From positions 79,305,911 to 79,369,910 of the forward strand of contig CM059198.1 in NCBI GenBank assembly GCA_030323885.1: DNA of 64,000 bases, given 5' to 3'. The translations under genes were made by a program, and so were the position numbers. The first letter of the stretch is position 1; the number at the start of each line of letters is the position of its first letter. The notes beneath the pieces were generated by a model that did not search any database, had not been told where the DNA came from, and saw only the letters and a program-made list of their open reading frames with translations. The DNA comes from Branchipolynoe longqiensis. Taxonomy: Eukaryota; Annelida; Polychaeta; Phyllodocida; Polynoidae. Below, piece after piece: positions 32,336 through 43,264 of this stretch.

Positions 32336-34721
32336 CAACAGCCAACACCTCCACCAACATCAACACCACCAACACCACCAACACCACCAACACCACCAAC
32401 ACCACCACCAGCATCACCAACACCACCACCACCACCATCACCACCAACACCACCAACACCACCAGCACCACCAACACCACCAACACCACCAACACCACCA
32501 ACACCACCAACACCAACAGCATCACCAACACCACCAACACCACCAACATCACCGCCAACACCACCAACACCAACAACAGCACCAACACCAACAACACCAC
32601 CAACACCACCAACATCAACATGACCAACACCACCAACATCAACACCACCAACACCACCAACATCACCAACACCACCAACACCACTAACACCACCAACACC
32701 ACCAACATCAACACCACCAACACCACCAACACCACCAACACCACCAACACCACCAACACCACCAACACCACCAACACCAACAACAGCACCAACAGCACCA
32801 ACACCAACAACACCAACAACATCATCAACATGACCAACACCACCAACACCACCAACATCAACACCACCAACACCACCAACATCACCAATACGATCAACAC
32901 AACCAACACCACCAACACCACTAACAACACCAACACCACCAACATCAACACCACCAACACCACCAACACCACCAACACCACCAACACCACCAACATCACC
33001 GACACCACTAACAACACCAACACCACCAACACCAACACCACCAACACCACCAACACCACCAACACCACCAACACCACCAACACCACCAACACCACCAACA
33101 CCACCAACACCACCATCTCCACCAACAGCACCAACACCACCAACACCACGAAAATCAACACCACCAACATCAGCAACACCATCAACACCACCATCATCAC
33201 CAACACCACCAACACCACTAACATCACCAACACCACCAATATCAACAGCACCAACACCACCAACACCACCAACATCAACACCACCAACACCACCAACACC
33301 ACCAACACCACCAACACCACCAACACCACCAACACCACCAACACCACCAACACCACCAACACCAACCACAACACCCACCACCAACACCACCAACACCACC
33401 AACACCACCAACACCACCAACACCAAAATCATCACCAACACCACCAACACCACCAACATCACCACCAACACCACCAACACCACCAACACCACCAACACCA
33501 ACAACAGCACCAACACCAACAACACCACCAACACCACCAACATCAACATGACCAATACCACCAACATCAACACCACCAACACCACCACCATCACCAACAC
33601 CACCAACACCACCAACACCACCAACACCACCAACATCAACACCACCAACACCACCAACACCTCCAACACCACCAACACCACCAACATCAACACCACCAAC
33701 ACCAGCAACACCACCAAGACCACCAACATCAACACCACCAACACCACCAACACGATCAACACCACCAACACCACCAACATCACCGACACCACTAACACCA
33801 CCAACACTACCAACATCCACACCACCAACACCACCAACACCACCAACACCACCAACACCACCAACACCACCAACACCACCAACACCACCAACACCAACAC
33901 CACCAACACCACCAACACCACCAACACCACCAACATCACCAACACCACCAACACCACCAACACCACCAACACCACCAACACCATCAACATCATCACCACC
34001 AACACCACCAACATCAACACCACCAACACCACCAACACCACCAAACCACCAACACCACCAACTCCAGCAACACCACCAACACCACCAACACCACAAACAT
34101 CAACACCACCAACACTCCAACACCACCAACACCACCAACACCACCACCACCACCACCAACACAACCAACACCACCAGCAACACCACCAGCATCACCAACA
34201 CCAACAACAGCACCAACACCACCAACATCAGCTACACCACCAACACCACCATCACTAGCACCACCAGTACTACCATCAATACTACTAGCAGTAGTGACAC
34301 CACTATCACCACAACCCCTAATACCACTAGCAGTAGCACCACCACCACTAGCACCACCAGCACTAACACGACTAGCACCACCACCACTAACACCACTAGA
34401 ACCACCACCACTAGCACCATTACCACTAACACCACTATCACCACCACCACTAACACCACTAGAACCACCACCACTATCACCACAACCAGTAATACCATTA
34501 GCAGTAGCACTACCACTACTAATACCACTAGAACCGCCACCACTAGCACCACCACCCCCACTAATACTACTAGCACCACCACCACTAGCACCACCACCAC
34601 TACCATCAACACTACCAGCACCACCACCACTAGCACCACCACCACTAGCACCACCACCACTAACACCACTAGCACTATCAGCACTAGCACCACTAGCACC
34701 ACCACCACTGGCACCACCAGG
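32336..34721. repeat. A+C-only minisatellite (CACCAACAC / CACCACTAG units)
   Basis: About 1.9 kb of CACCAACAC-type 9-bp repeats (32336-~34255), then ~460 bp of CACCACTAGCAC-type repeats. The plus strand is nearly pure A and C, so the complement is nearly pure G and T with very frequent GG pairs. Frames of up to about 600 codons without stops on both strands are products of this composition. Confidence 0.97.
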
Positions 34722-35480
34722 GCCCGTATGCATGGAGCGGTGCTAGCGGCATGTGGTGTTATCCCTCTAACTCCGGGTACCTATCTCCGGTTATCTGCGG
34801 CGTCGAGAACTATGTCACGCCGTATGCATGTAGGCCTACACGGGTTGAGTTAGCTAAACGTGAATCTATTTATAGATTTGGGAAATCCCTCTGCGTTTGT
34901 AGCCATATATTAGGCACAAATATATTAAATGCTATCATATTTAACAGAATTACATACGCAATAAGTGAAATTTAATCAATTTAACCCTAAATTCGAACCC
35001 TCCTTAAGGCTACTGCTGCATTGGCGGCGATATTAATAGTTATATTTTCGAATCGACGAACGTAAAGTAAACAAATCGCCGCCGCCGCCGCATCGACCTC
35101 CCTTTCCATACTGGCGGCGGCGGCTGTTTGTTTACTGTACGTTCGTCGATTCGAAAATATAACTATTAATATCGCCGCCAATACGGCGGTAGCCTTAAGG
35201 AGGGTTCGAATTTAGGGTTAAATTGATTAAATTTCACTTATTGCGTATGTATTTCTGTTAAATATGATAGCATTGAGTAGATTTGGGTTCCATGCTGACA
35301 CTAACCTAACACTAACATCGCTGTAAACCTGCTATGAGCAGAGTTAGAATTTCCGAGTTTAAATGATCGGTGTTAGGCCTAACACTGCTCCATGCATAGC
35401 AACTTTTCTGCGCTAAACCAGAAATCCTACCATAAACGCGTTTTGGGTCGGTAACACCGCTCCATGCATATGGGCCCAGC
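34722..35480. mobile_element. fold-back element inserted in the minisatellite
   Basis: Outer inverted ends GGGCCCGTATGCATGGAGCG (left) and the complement of CGCTCCATGCATATGGGCCC (right). Inside lies a large near-perfect palindrome, about 34930-35275, centred near 35100: arms of ~165 bp containing AATTCGAACCCTCCTTAAGG and TATATTTTCGAATCGACGAA, with CGCCGCCGCCGC next to a ~20-bp loop. Minisatellite of the same type continues on both sides. No ORF. Superfamily unclear; I see no convincing target duplication. Confidence 0.8.
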
Positions 35481-35650
35481 ACTACGGGCAACCCCACTAG
35501 CACCACCACCACTAGCATCACAAGCACTGGCATCAACACCACTAGCACCAGCACTAGCACCACCATCATCACTAGCACCACCACCACCACTAGCACCACT
35601 AGCACCACTAGTACCAACACCTCCACCATCAACAGCGCCAACGCCACCAC
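35481..35650. repeat. CACCACTAG minisatellite, continued
   Basis: CACTAGCACCACCACCACTA-type repeats resume after the fold-back element and end near 35650. Confidence 0.9.
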
Positions 35651-35655
35651 TTCTC

Positions 35656-35951
35656 TTGTGTAATGGGCATAAAGTGTTTGTGGAACATGTCTTTGTTATG
35701 TTCTATAATTTCAACTGTAAATATAAGAGTTGTGTAATGGGCATAAACTGTTTGTGGAACATAACTTTGTTATGTTCTATCACTTCAACTGTAAATATAA
35801 GAGTTGTGTAACGGGCATAAACTGTTTGTGGAACATATCTTTGTTATGTTCTATAATTTCAACTGTAAATATAAGAGTTGTGTAACGGGCATAAGCTGTT
35901 TGTGGAACATATCTTTGTTATGTTCTATAACTTCAACTGTGAATATAGGAG
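35656..35951. repeat. 74-bp satellite running into the gap
   Basis: Four units of exactly 74 bp (starts at 35657, 35731, 35805, 35879) containing TGTGTAATGGGCATAAACTG and TGTTCTATAATTTCAACTGT. The fourth unit ends at the N run, so the array is longer than assembled and is the probable cause of the gap. Confidence 0.95.
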
Positions 35952-36450
35952 NNNNNNNNNNNNNNNNNNNNNNNNNNNNNNNNNNNNNNNNNNNNNNNNN
36001 NNNNNNNNNNNNNNNNNNNNNNNNNNNNNNNNNNNNNNNNNNNNNNNNNNNNNNNNNNNNNNNNNNNNNNNNNNNNNNNNNNNNNNNNNNNNNNNNNNNN
36101 NNNNNNNNNNNNNNNNNNNNNNNNNNNNNNNNNNNNNNNNNNNNNNNNNNNNNNNNNNNNNNNNNNNNNNNNNNNNNNNNNNNNNNNNNNNNNNNNNNNN
36201 NNNNNNNNNNNNNNNNNNNNNNNNNNNNNNNNNNNNNNNNNNNNNNNNNNNNNNNNNNNNNNNNNNNNNNNNNNNNNNNNNNNNNNNNNNNNNNNNNNNN
36301 NNNNNNNNNNNNNNNNNNNNNNNNNNNNNNNNNNNNNNNNNNNNNNNNNNNNNNNNNNNNNNNNNNNNNNNNNNNNNNNNNNNNNNNNNNNNNNNNNNNN
36401 NNNNNNNNNNNNNNNNNNNNNNNNNNNNNNNNNNNNNNNNNNNNNNNNNN
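35952..36450. other. assembly gap (499 N)
   Basis: Unresolved bases. The left flank is a 74-bp satellite; the right flank starts mid-gene in a Ngaro-like reverse transcriptase, so the 5' part of that element is in or lost with the gap. Confidence 1.
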
Positions 36451-37652
36451 TGTATCGACATTAAGGATGCTTATCAGGCTGTCCACATTCACCCGGATGA
36501 TCGCTCTAGCCAGGGCCTTAAGTGGTGGTTCAAGGGAGAAAATTTTGATACTTATTTACTTGATAGTAGACTTTGTATGGGTATGTCCTCGAGTCCCTAT
36601 ATATTCTCCCGCATCTCGGATTTTGTGGGGCGATGTGCAGCCAGAGAGAGGGTTTGTCGTGTAGTGAACTACCTAGATGATTTCTGTATCATCGCCGGTA
36701 CATTTGACCAGGCAGCTGCTTACCAGCAGATAACCATCGCTATTCTTCGTCGCTTGGGTTTTTATATTAGTTATAGAAAACTTATTTCTCCATCCACGAA
36801 GGTCAGGTTCCTTGGGATAGAGGTGGATTCCGAATCTTTAGAATTATCACTCCCCCAGGATAAGTTGGATAAGTTGCGGGGAAGACTTCTGAGTTTTAAG
36901 TCAGGAAGGAAGGCTTGCAGGAGGGACCTGGAGAGCCTTGCTGGCCTCCTGGCACATTGTGCAAAGGTGGTGAGGGGCGGCAGGACCTTCAGTCGGTACT
37001 CTTCGTGAACCGTATTTTAAGGCAAGACTTAACGCAGGCTTTAGGGCTGATATTGACTGGTGGATTGAATTTGCTTCTAGTTTTAATGGCAAGGCAGGTG
37101 TTGGGTAAATTTGCCGCTACTAAAGCTATGTACAGTGATGCCTCCGGCTGGGGCCTTGGCGCTAGTTTTGCTAATGACTGGCTGGTTGGTGCATTCAGCA
37201 CCGCTGACGAGCATGTGATAGATCAGGTTTGTGGTCACCATGGGGTCAGGCTGATGGACGGATTGGGTGATAAACATATTAATATTAAGGAAATGCATGC
37301 GGTAATTGAGGGCTTTCGCCGCTGGGGAGCTGACTGGTCTAATTCTGAGATTGTTTGTATAACTGATAGTGCAGTAGTTCAGGCCTCACTCAATACAGGT
37401 CGCTCCCGCTCTGCTGATATAATGGATATGTTGCGTGAAATCTTTTGGTTGTCTGTTAGGAAGAATTTTGTGTTCCATTCAGTTTACATTAATACACGCA
37501 TTAACACTGTTTGTGATGCCCTGAGCAGATTGGACGCTGGCTCCAGCTGCTCTCGAATAAGGGAGGTTGACAGTGATCGGGTTATGTGCTGCACTCACCT
37601 TTTTGATGCCCCTATTCTTTTTCCTTGCAGATCTGGTGCAGTTGCGAGCTGA
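36451..37652 (+). pseudogene. Ngaro-like reverse transcriptase and RNase H (5' end in gap)
   Basis: From the gap edge: CIDIKDAYQAVHIHP (RT), WWFKGENFDTYLL, MGMSSSPYIFSR, VVNYLDDFCIIA (YLDD catalytic pair), VRFLGIEVD, then RGGRTFSR. A frameshift near 36998 moves to the frame of RNase H: MYSDASGWGLGA, INIKEMHAVIEG, CITDSAVVQASLN, CDALSRL. The order RT, RNase H, then tyrosine recombinase fits DIRS-type retrotransposons, in which recombinase replaces integrase. It would copy element RNA into DNA. The upstream gag and RT N-terminus are missing because of the gap. The RT differs clearly from the DIRS RT at 47129-48721. Confidence 0.85.
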
Positions 37653-38620
37653 ACAAAAGGGACTTGAGAGCCATTCTTATGCAAAAAATTCTATTTCAAC
37701 CCGTTCCGTTCAGATACGGAGGTATTTTGAATTCCTTGCTCTTTTTCTTAGCGACACTTCTCCTTTTCCTTGTGCCTCTGAGCGAGTTGCATTATACGCA
37801 GCTTGGTTAGCTAGGTCGCTGACCTACAGGTCGGTCTTAAATTATTTGTCCGGCTTGAATTATTTTCTCAGACAGAATGGGGCATTGCCCATCCAATACG
37901 ATGATTTTCTGGTTGCGTCAACCCTGAAGGGGATAAAGCGCCAAAAGGGGGATGCTCACCATCAGGCCCCCCTATCCTACCACATATGCTTTTGCGCATT
38001 TTTTCTTTATTGACTAACAACCCAGGCCATATTGCCTGGCGTGCAGCTATCTTGTGCTCATTTAGAGCACTCCTTCGTAAATCACAAATCACTGACTCAG
38101 ATTCTGCCCTGTGTAGGGGGGATTTTTCTTCCACCCATGGGGAATGATAATACGGGTGCGTCGCTCGAAGACTATACAGTTTCGTGAGAGGGTCTTGGAG
38201 ATACCCGTATCTCGCTGTCCCAATACAGCCCTTTGTGCAGTCTATTGGACAGAGCGCCATTTTACTGATATAACAGCCCGGGACGGGGACATGGCTTTTC
38301 GCCTTCCGGGACTGGGGAGCTCCTCTTTCCCGATGACATATTCAGCTTATCAGGAGATGCTAGCGCTGTTCTCAAATAGGGCGGGCCTCGGTGAGGAGCA
38401 TTTTACCTCGCATTCCCTTACAAGGGGAGGTTGTACATATTTGGCTATGTCAGGAGCCTCTATTGAGGAAATTAAGGTCAGGGGTTATTGGGCCTCTGAC
38501 ACGGTCTACTCCTACTTAAAGACCCCATTGCAAGAAAGGATAGTAAATGACTTCCGTGTCTCGGCTTCTTTGTCAGCGATTGAGGTCGGGGGGTCGGTTG
38601 GTGGGGCGCGCCCGGTTTAG
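37567..38620 (+). pseudogene. Ngaro-like tyrosine recombinase
   Basis: Overlaps the end of the RNase H frame. The N-terminal SAM-like region includes STRSVQIRRYFEFL and LTYRSVLNYLSGLNYF. After a one-base loss in a C run (~37965) the catalytic domain begins (AILCSFRALLRKSQ with the first arginine). A second frameshift follows in a T run (~38125). The frame 38144-38620 then has FTSHSLTRGGCTYL (HxxR) and RGYWASDTVYSYL (W and nucleophile Y). All expected R-H-R-W-Y residues are visible but the ORF is broken. It would integrate a circular cDNA without a target duplication. A pyrimidine tract followed by CAG (about 37610-37630) before DLVQLRAEQ could be a splice acceptor, which is speculative. Confidence 0.85.
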
Positions 38621-38635
38621 CGGTCCCGTTTGGCA

Positions 38636-39070
38636 TTTATTGCTCGGCTAAGAGCCTTATCAATAAATTAGGCTGTTCACCAACCTTCCGTCTCGTCCTC
38701 TTCCTTTCACTTAGCCTGACTTTATGTGCAATATAATCTATTATATAAATATAAAATGGCGGGTGAGGTTATTATAATATTATTTATTATCCTATGGTCT
38801 TATAATATTATTTATTATCCTACGACTTCATGATTATTTCTTGTCCATGATATATATTTGCTGCGGGCCAGCACTCTTCTTGCTGCTTCCCCTCCCCCCA
38901 CCTTCTACACTCCTCACTTCTGCTGTTTGCTTGGCACACTACACACCTATTTTTACTTTTAGCTTTGTATAGGTAGGGCGTTTATTGCTCGGCCAAGAGC
39001 CTTATCAATAAATTAGGCTGTTCACCAACCTTCCGTCTCATCCTCTTCCTTTCACTTAGCCTGACTTTAT
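38636..39070 (+). repeat. split direct repeats of the Ngaro-like element
   Basis: 38636-38725 and 38981-39070 are 90-bp direct repeats with only two differences, beginning TTTATTGCTCGGC and ending GCCTGACTTTAT, 255 bp apart and just downstream of the recombinase. Ngaro elements have the arrangement A1-ORFs-B1-A2-B2. These fit B1 and B2, with the 255 bp as A2; A1 would be upstream, beyond the gap. Confidence 0.8.
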
Positions 39071-39329
39071 ATATATATATAGCCAAACACACCCCTTCCA
39101 ATGTCACTGCAGCTGTCTTAATTAATATCGTCCTGCATATGAGATAGTGTTCTCAATGACAGGCTCTCACACACATTAAATCCTGGTATTAACAGAAGTT
39201 GAAAGCAATGTCATGCGTGGCATTAGTAGCAATTACTACTTATCTATCTGTGCTAGGGATGTGGTGAGGTGTAGGTGTGTGGTGGGGGATTAGGGATGCT
39301 AAAGATTGTGAGGTGCCCCTCTGCAAGAC
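39071..39329. other. unassigned sequence after the Ngaro end
   Basis: Short unique region, no gene or repeat recognised. Confidence 0.35.
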
Positions 39330-39800
39330 AACCCTACACATCCACTACAAACCACCTACACCCCCAGCACACACACCCTCAACCGCCACCACACACACCT
39401 ACACCCCAGCACATCCCTAAGCCCCCACCACACACCCCTAAATCCCCCCACACACACCACACACCTACAACACCAAACACATACCACACACCTACACCCC
39501 AACCACACACCTACACCTCCACCACACACCTAAGCTGTCACCACACACCTACACCAGGAAACAGATACCAAACACCTACACCCCACCACATCCCTAAACC
39601 CCCACCACACACCTACACCCCACCACACAGCTACACCCACCACACACCTACACCCCCACAACACACCTACACCACACACCTAAACCCTCACCACACACCT
39701 ACACCCCCACCACACACCTACACCCCTCCACACCCCACCACACACCTACACCTCCACCACACACCTAAGCTGTCAACACACACCTACACTCCCACCACTC
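39330..39800. repeat. CACACACCTACACCCC minisatellite
   Basis: Roughly 16-18-bp units of CCACCACACACCTACACCCC type with variable length. The Pro/His/Thr-rich frame over it is compositional. Confidence 0.95.
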
Positions 39801-40439
39801 TTTTTGTACCCTTTCAGCTGGTGTAATTATCATCAAAATATTTCCCGTTTTCAGGAAGTTATGAGTATTTTCCGGTATCTATGTATATAATATATGTATG
39901 ATGTAACTAGTTAATTAAGTAAAAATCAAATAATTAAATACATTAATCAATTAACACGATGTGCTGTTAATTGGTTCATCTCATGGGCAATAATTTAAGC
40001 TACTGATACCTATAATCAGCTGGGTTATTTTGAAATGTATTTTTTATGGGATGGGTCACATGTTTTTGTTTGTTTTCCATTGAAGCAATGGACAAGACTT
40101 TACCCTGATTTTCAGTTTTTTAAATGGACTATCTTTCTTCATATTTGTCCTAGAATACAAATTTAAAGAATATTTTAATAGTAATTCACAGTTATTTCCA
40201 ATGGAACGAGTTAGAATACAATTATGTTGTTATAGAATGGGTCACAGGTTAATCTTTGTTTTCCATTGACATAAAAGACCAGAATTGACTCTGATTTTCA
40301 TTTTTCAAAATTATCTAACTTTCTTCATATTTGTCCTAGAATATTAACTTAAAGACCATTTGAATAGCAATTCACAGTTCTTTCCAGTGGTATCAGTTAT
40401 AATACAATTACATGAATTCAATTTTGTTAGTGACATACC
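39801..40439. repeat. AT-rich sequence with a ~190-bp tandem duplication
   Basis: About 40040-40225 and 40233-40410 are diverged copies of one segment (CTTTCTTCATATTTGTCCTA in both; GGGTCACAGGTT / GGGTCACATGTT near the start). No gene. Confidence 0.75.
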
Positions 40440-41548
40440 TCCTTTATCTTACATCCTTAGACATAGTACCGTATATGATGATTCCATCACCAGGTTGGAG
40501 AGCTTACCTCGATTGGGTTATGGTGGTTAAATACCTCATTCGACCCCCAGGTCAATTAACAAGGTCAAATTTTATATAGGATTAGTGTGCAGGTTCACAA
40601 ATATGGTTGTGCCACACTGAGTTTTGGGATGTTTTCATATTGGAATATATCACTAGAAAGCAAACTATTATATCAAATTTCTTGAATATTTCTAGGCCAT
40701 TTAGTTGGGACCGAATTGAATAAATTAGCAGTGAATATTAGGAAATAATTCAGTAGTTACAACATATGTCTACAGGCCAGAACTGCCCATGATAGTAGGG
40801 GAGAGTGGGGTTAGTTGGAACGCGGGGTATGTTGAAACATTGAAATTTTCTGATGCAATTATAATTAATTTGATTAAATACTGCCACCTAGTGGTAAGTA
40901 CTAGCAAGATAAATCCGCCATATTGCCTACAGGACAGGTGTCGCAATGCTGTTGAAGTGAGAAAGGTTTGTTTGTGTTTTGCCCTGCTGAGTACTACTTT
41001 ATCTTACATTCTTAGACGTAGTACCGTATATGATGATTCCATCACCAGGTTGGAGAGCTTACCTCGATTGGGCTATGGTGGTTAAATACCTCATTCGACC
41101 CCCAGGTCAATTAACAAGGTCAAATTTTATATAGGATTAGTGTGCAGGTTCACAAATATGGTTGTGCCACACTGAGTTTTGGGATGTTTTCATATTGGAA
41201 TATATCACTAGAAAGCAAACTATTATATCAAATTTCTTGAATATTTCTAGGCCATTTAGTTGGGACCGAATTGAATAAATTAGCAGTGAATATTAGGAAA
41301 TAATTCAGTAGTTACAACATATGTCTACAGGCCAGAACTGCCCATGATAGTAGGGGAGAGTGGGGTTAGTTGGAACGCGGGGTATGTTGAAACATTGAAA
41401 TTTTCTGATGCAATTATAATTAATTTGATTAAATACTGCCACCTAGTGGTAAGTACTAGCAAGATAAATCCGCCATATTGCCTACAGGACAGGTGTCGCA
41501 ATGCTGTTGAAGTGAGAAAGGTTTGTTTGTGTTTTGCCCTGCTGAGTA
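40440..41548. repeat. 555-bp tandem duplication at the left end of element X copy B
   Basis: 40440-40993 and 40995-41548 are almost identical with a 555-bp offset. Each unit contains ~50 bp of outside flank (ending GATTCCATCAC), the first ~305 bp of element X and the first ~195 bp of the mariner-like insertion. The duplication is therefore younger than both insertions. Confidence 0.9.
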
Positions 41549-42450
41549 AATTTTTCACCATTCTGAAATGTTGTATTAACATAATTATGTTTACAGATTA
41601 AAGTGACTAGTTTCTGAGTAGTTTATGCTCTAGTACAGAGCTACAAAATGAGGCTAAATAGATGTGTTATTGTAGTCGCACTTTTATGCAGTGAGCTTAC
41701 AGATGTCATGTATGCCACTGGGGTTACTTGGAACAGTGCCACTGCCAATGTAATGACATGTGTGAGGGTAGTGCTTTTTGGATAAAGGTGTTACTGTATT
41801 TTCACACTTATTGTGGAGCACTAAGCTAGGCCTACTGCAGAAAATAAATGTAGTGCTAATATCATTTCACAGCTAGACCTATGCATCTGTTGTAGGCCTA
41901 TGCCTACAATATTTCAACTAGCAAAACTTAAATAAGCTTATTTTTGCAGTGATCGGTAGTTAGGACTTACATGGAGAGTGCTTTAAAAGTTTATAGAAGC
42001 TTGAAACCAAATACTGTGTAATAAATAATAGTTCCTAAGTAACCATATACCATGAGAGTGCTTTAAAAGTTTATATAAGCTTGAAACCAAATACTGTGTA
42101 TTATAAATAAATAAACATATACCATGAGAGTGCTTTAAAAGTTGATATGAGCTTGAAACCAAATACTGTGTAATAAGTAATAGTTTCTAAGTAACAACAT
42201 ACCATGTTTCAACTAACCCCATGCCATGTTTCAACTGACCCCACAGGTGGGGTAAGTCAGAACACCGGATGTGGTCATGTTCAAGGCATACTATATGATA
42301 AACCATAAACATGTATGAGAACTTTATAGGTTGCATTTGTAAGACACATGTATACGCTTATACTGGTATAGTTATTCTTTCTTGAATAAAATCTGTTAGT
42401 GTTATATGGACGTTTTGGTGAAAAATGTTCCAACTAACCCCACTCTCCCC
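41353..42450. mobile_element. mariner-like MITE, 1.1 kb, TA duplication
   Basis: Perfect inverted ends GGGGAGAGTGGGGTTAGTTG (24 bp in all), flanked by TA on both sides (41351-41352, 42451-42452). The empty site is visible in element X copy A (minus strand around 11470: GACAGTACTGTG). No transposase ORF. The TTAGTTGGAAC/GTTTCAAC theme recurs inside (42200-42260), and a ~110-bp segment GAGAGTGCTTTAAAAGTTTA is tandemly repeated three times at 41970-42200. Confidence 0.85.
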
Positions 42451-42505
42451 TACTGTGTTGGTATAGCAGTAAACCCCAAACAATAGGGCACCTCCAGTTA
42501 ACCAT

Positions 42506-43021
42506 CACCATCGTCATCATGCTGTCAGTCGCGATGCGACTAAGACTGCTTTCATTAATTGACTGCCGCTCTCCATTTTCCTAGCTGATTTTCCGCATGT
42601 CGACGGAAGATAAGCTTGAGCAGCGTGGTCCTTGGTAACACGGGCGACGACCGAGCCGGTATGGTGTTTTGAGCGCTTGTACATTTCATGAAAGCTGCCT
42701 GCAAAAGTGTTGAAGTGCTGCTGGCTTTTGCAAGTTACCAGCGGCACTCTCTCGGGGAGCAAATAGAGGTTTCACACCAGCAAGAACATGTCAAGACAGG
42801 GGCAAACTATTTGTCCCTGCAGTGGCTGGTCGGGAGATGTTGGGAGTTCCATACATCAACCGCCCTTAATGGTGCCACAGTGACATGGTTTTCTGTTTAG
42901 AGTTTGCTCCCTTAGCCTTCGGTTCTGTCAAGAACCTGTACCACAAGGCAATGGTTTACAACTCTGCAGGGCAGGGGCGTTAAACTCCCTGAGGTATTGC
43001 TATACCTGCAATACCTGCATA
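42506..43021 (-). mobile_element. RTE-like retroposon, internally deleted (minus)
   Basis: Flanked by a 12-bp duplication CCAGTTAACCAT (42494-42505, 43022-43033), which marks LINE-type insertion. On the minus strand: the shared head (CAATACCTCAGGGAGTTTAA ... GGCAGCTTTCATGAAA), then a different middle (GTACAAGCGCTCAAAACACC ...), then the LINE 3' end (GGAGAGCGGCAGTCAATTAA ... CAGCATGATGACGATGGTGA). Element X copy A shows the empty site (around 11405-11425). Confidence 0.85.
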
Positions 43022-43264
43022 CCAGTTAACCATGGGGGTATATACTGGTCTTTGGCCTACTCGTATAATTAAAAAAACAGACACAGGATTCTATTATTTT
43101 GGGCCAATAATTTATTAAACATTTTTAATAAATTTCACACTAGCCGTTATTATTCTATGACTAGCACAGATCATATTTCATTTACTTTGGCAACAGTACA
43201 GTTGCTTGGATAGCTTGTAAACTACTCTACCTCCTAGATAGTACAATCCAGAGGTAACTATTTT

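Noticed and set aside
32208..34164. Very long open frames (Val/Leu, Gly/Val, Thr/Asn, Pro) on both strands
   Set aside because: All cover the A+C-only minisatellite; every frame is open because the units lack stop codons. No unique sequence or start context.
40789..41601. Duplicated short ORF starting MIVGESGVSWNAG
   Set aside because: It is translation of the mariner-like MITE end, and appears twice only because of the tandem duplication.
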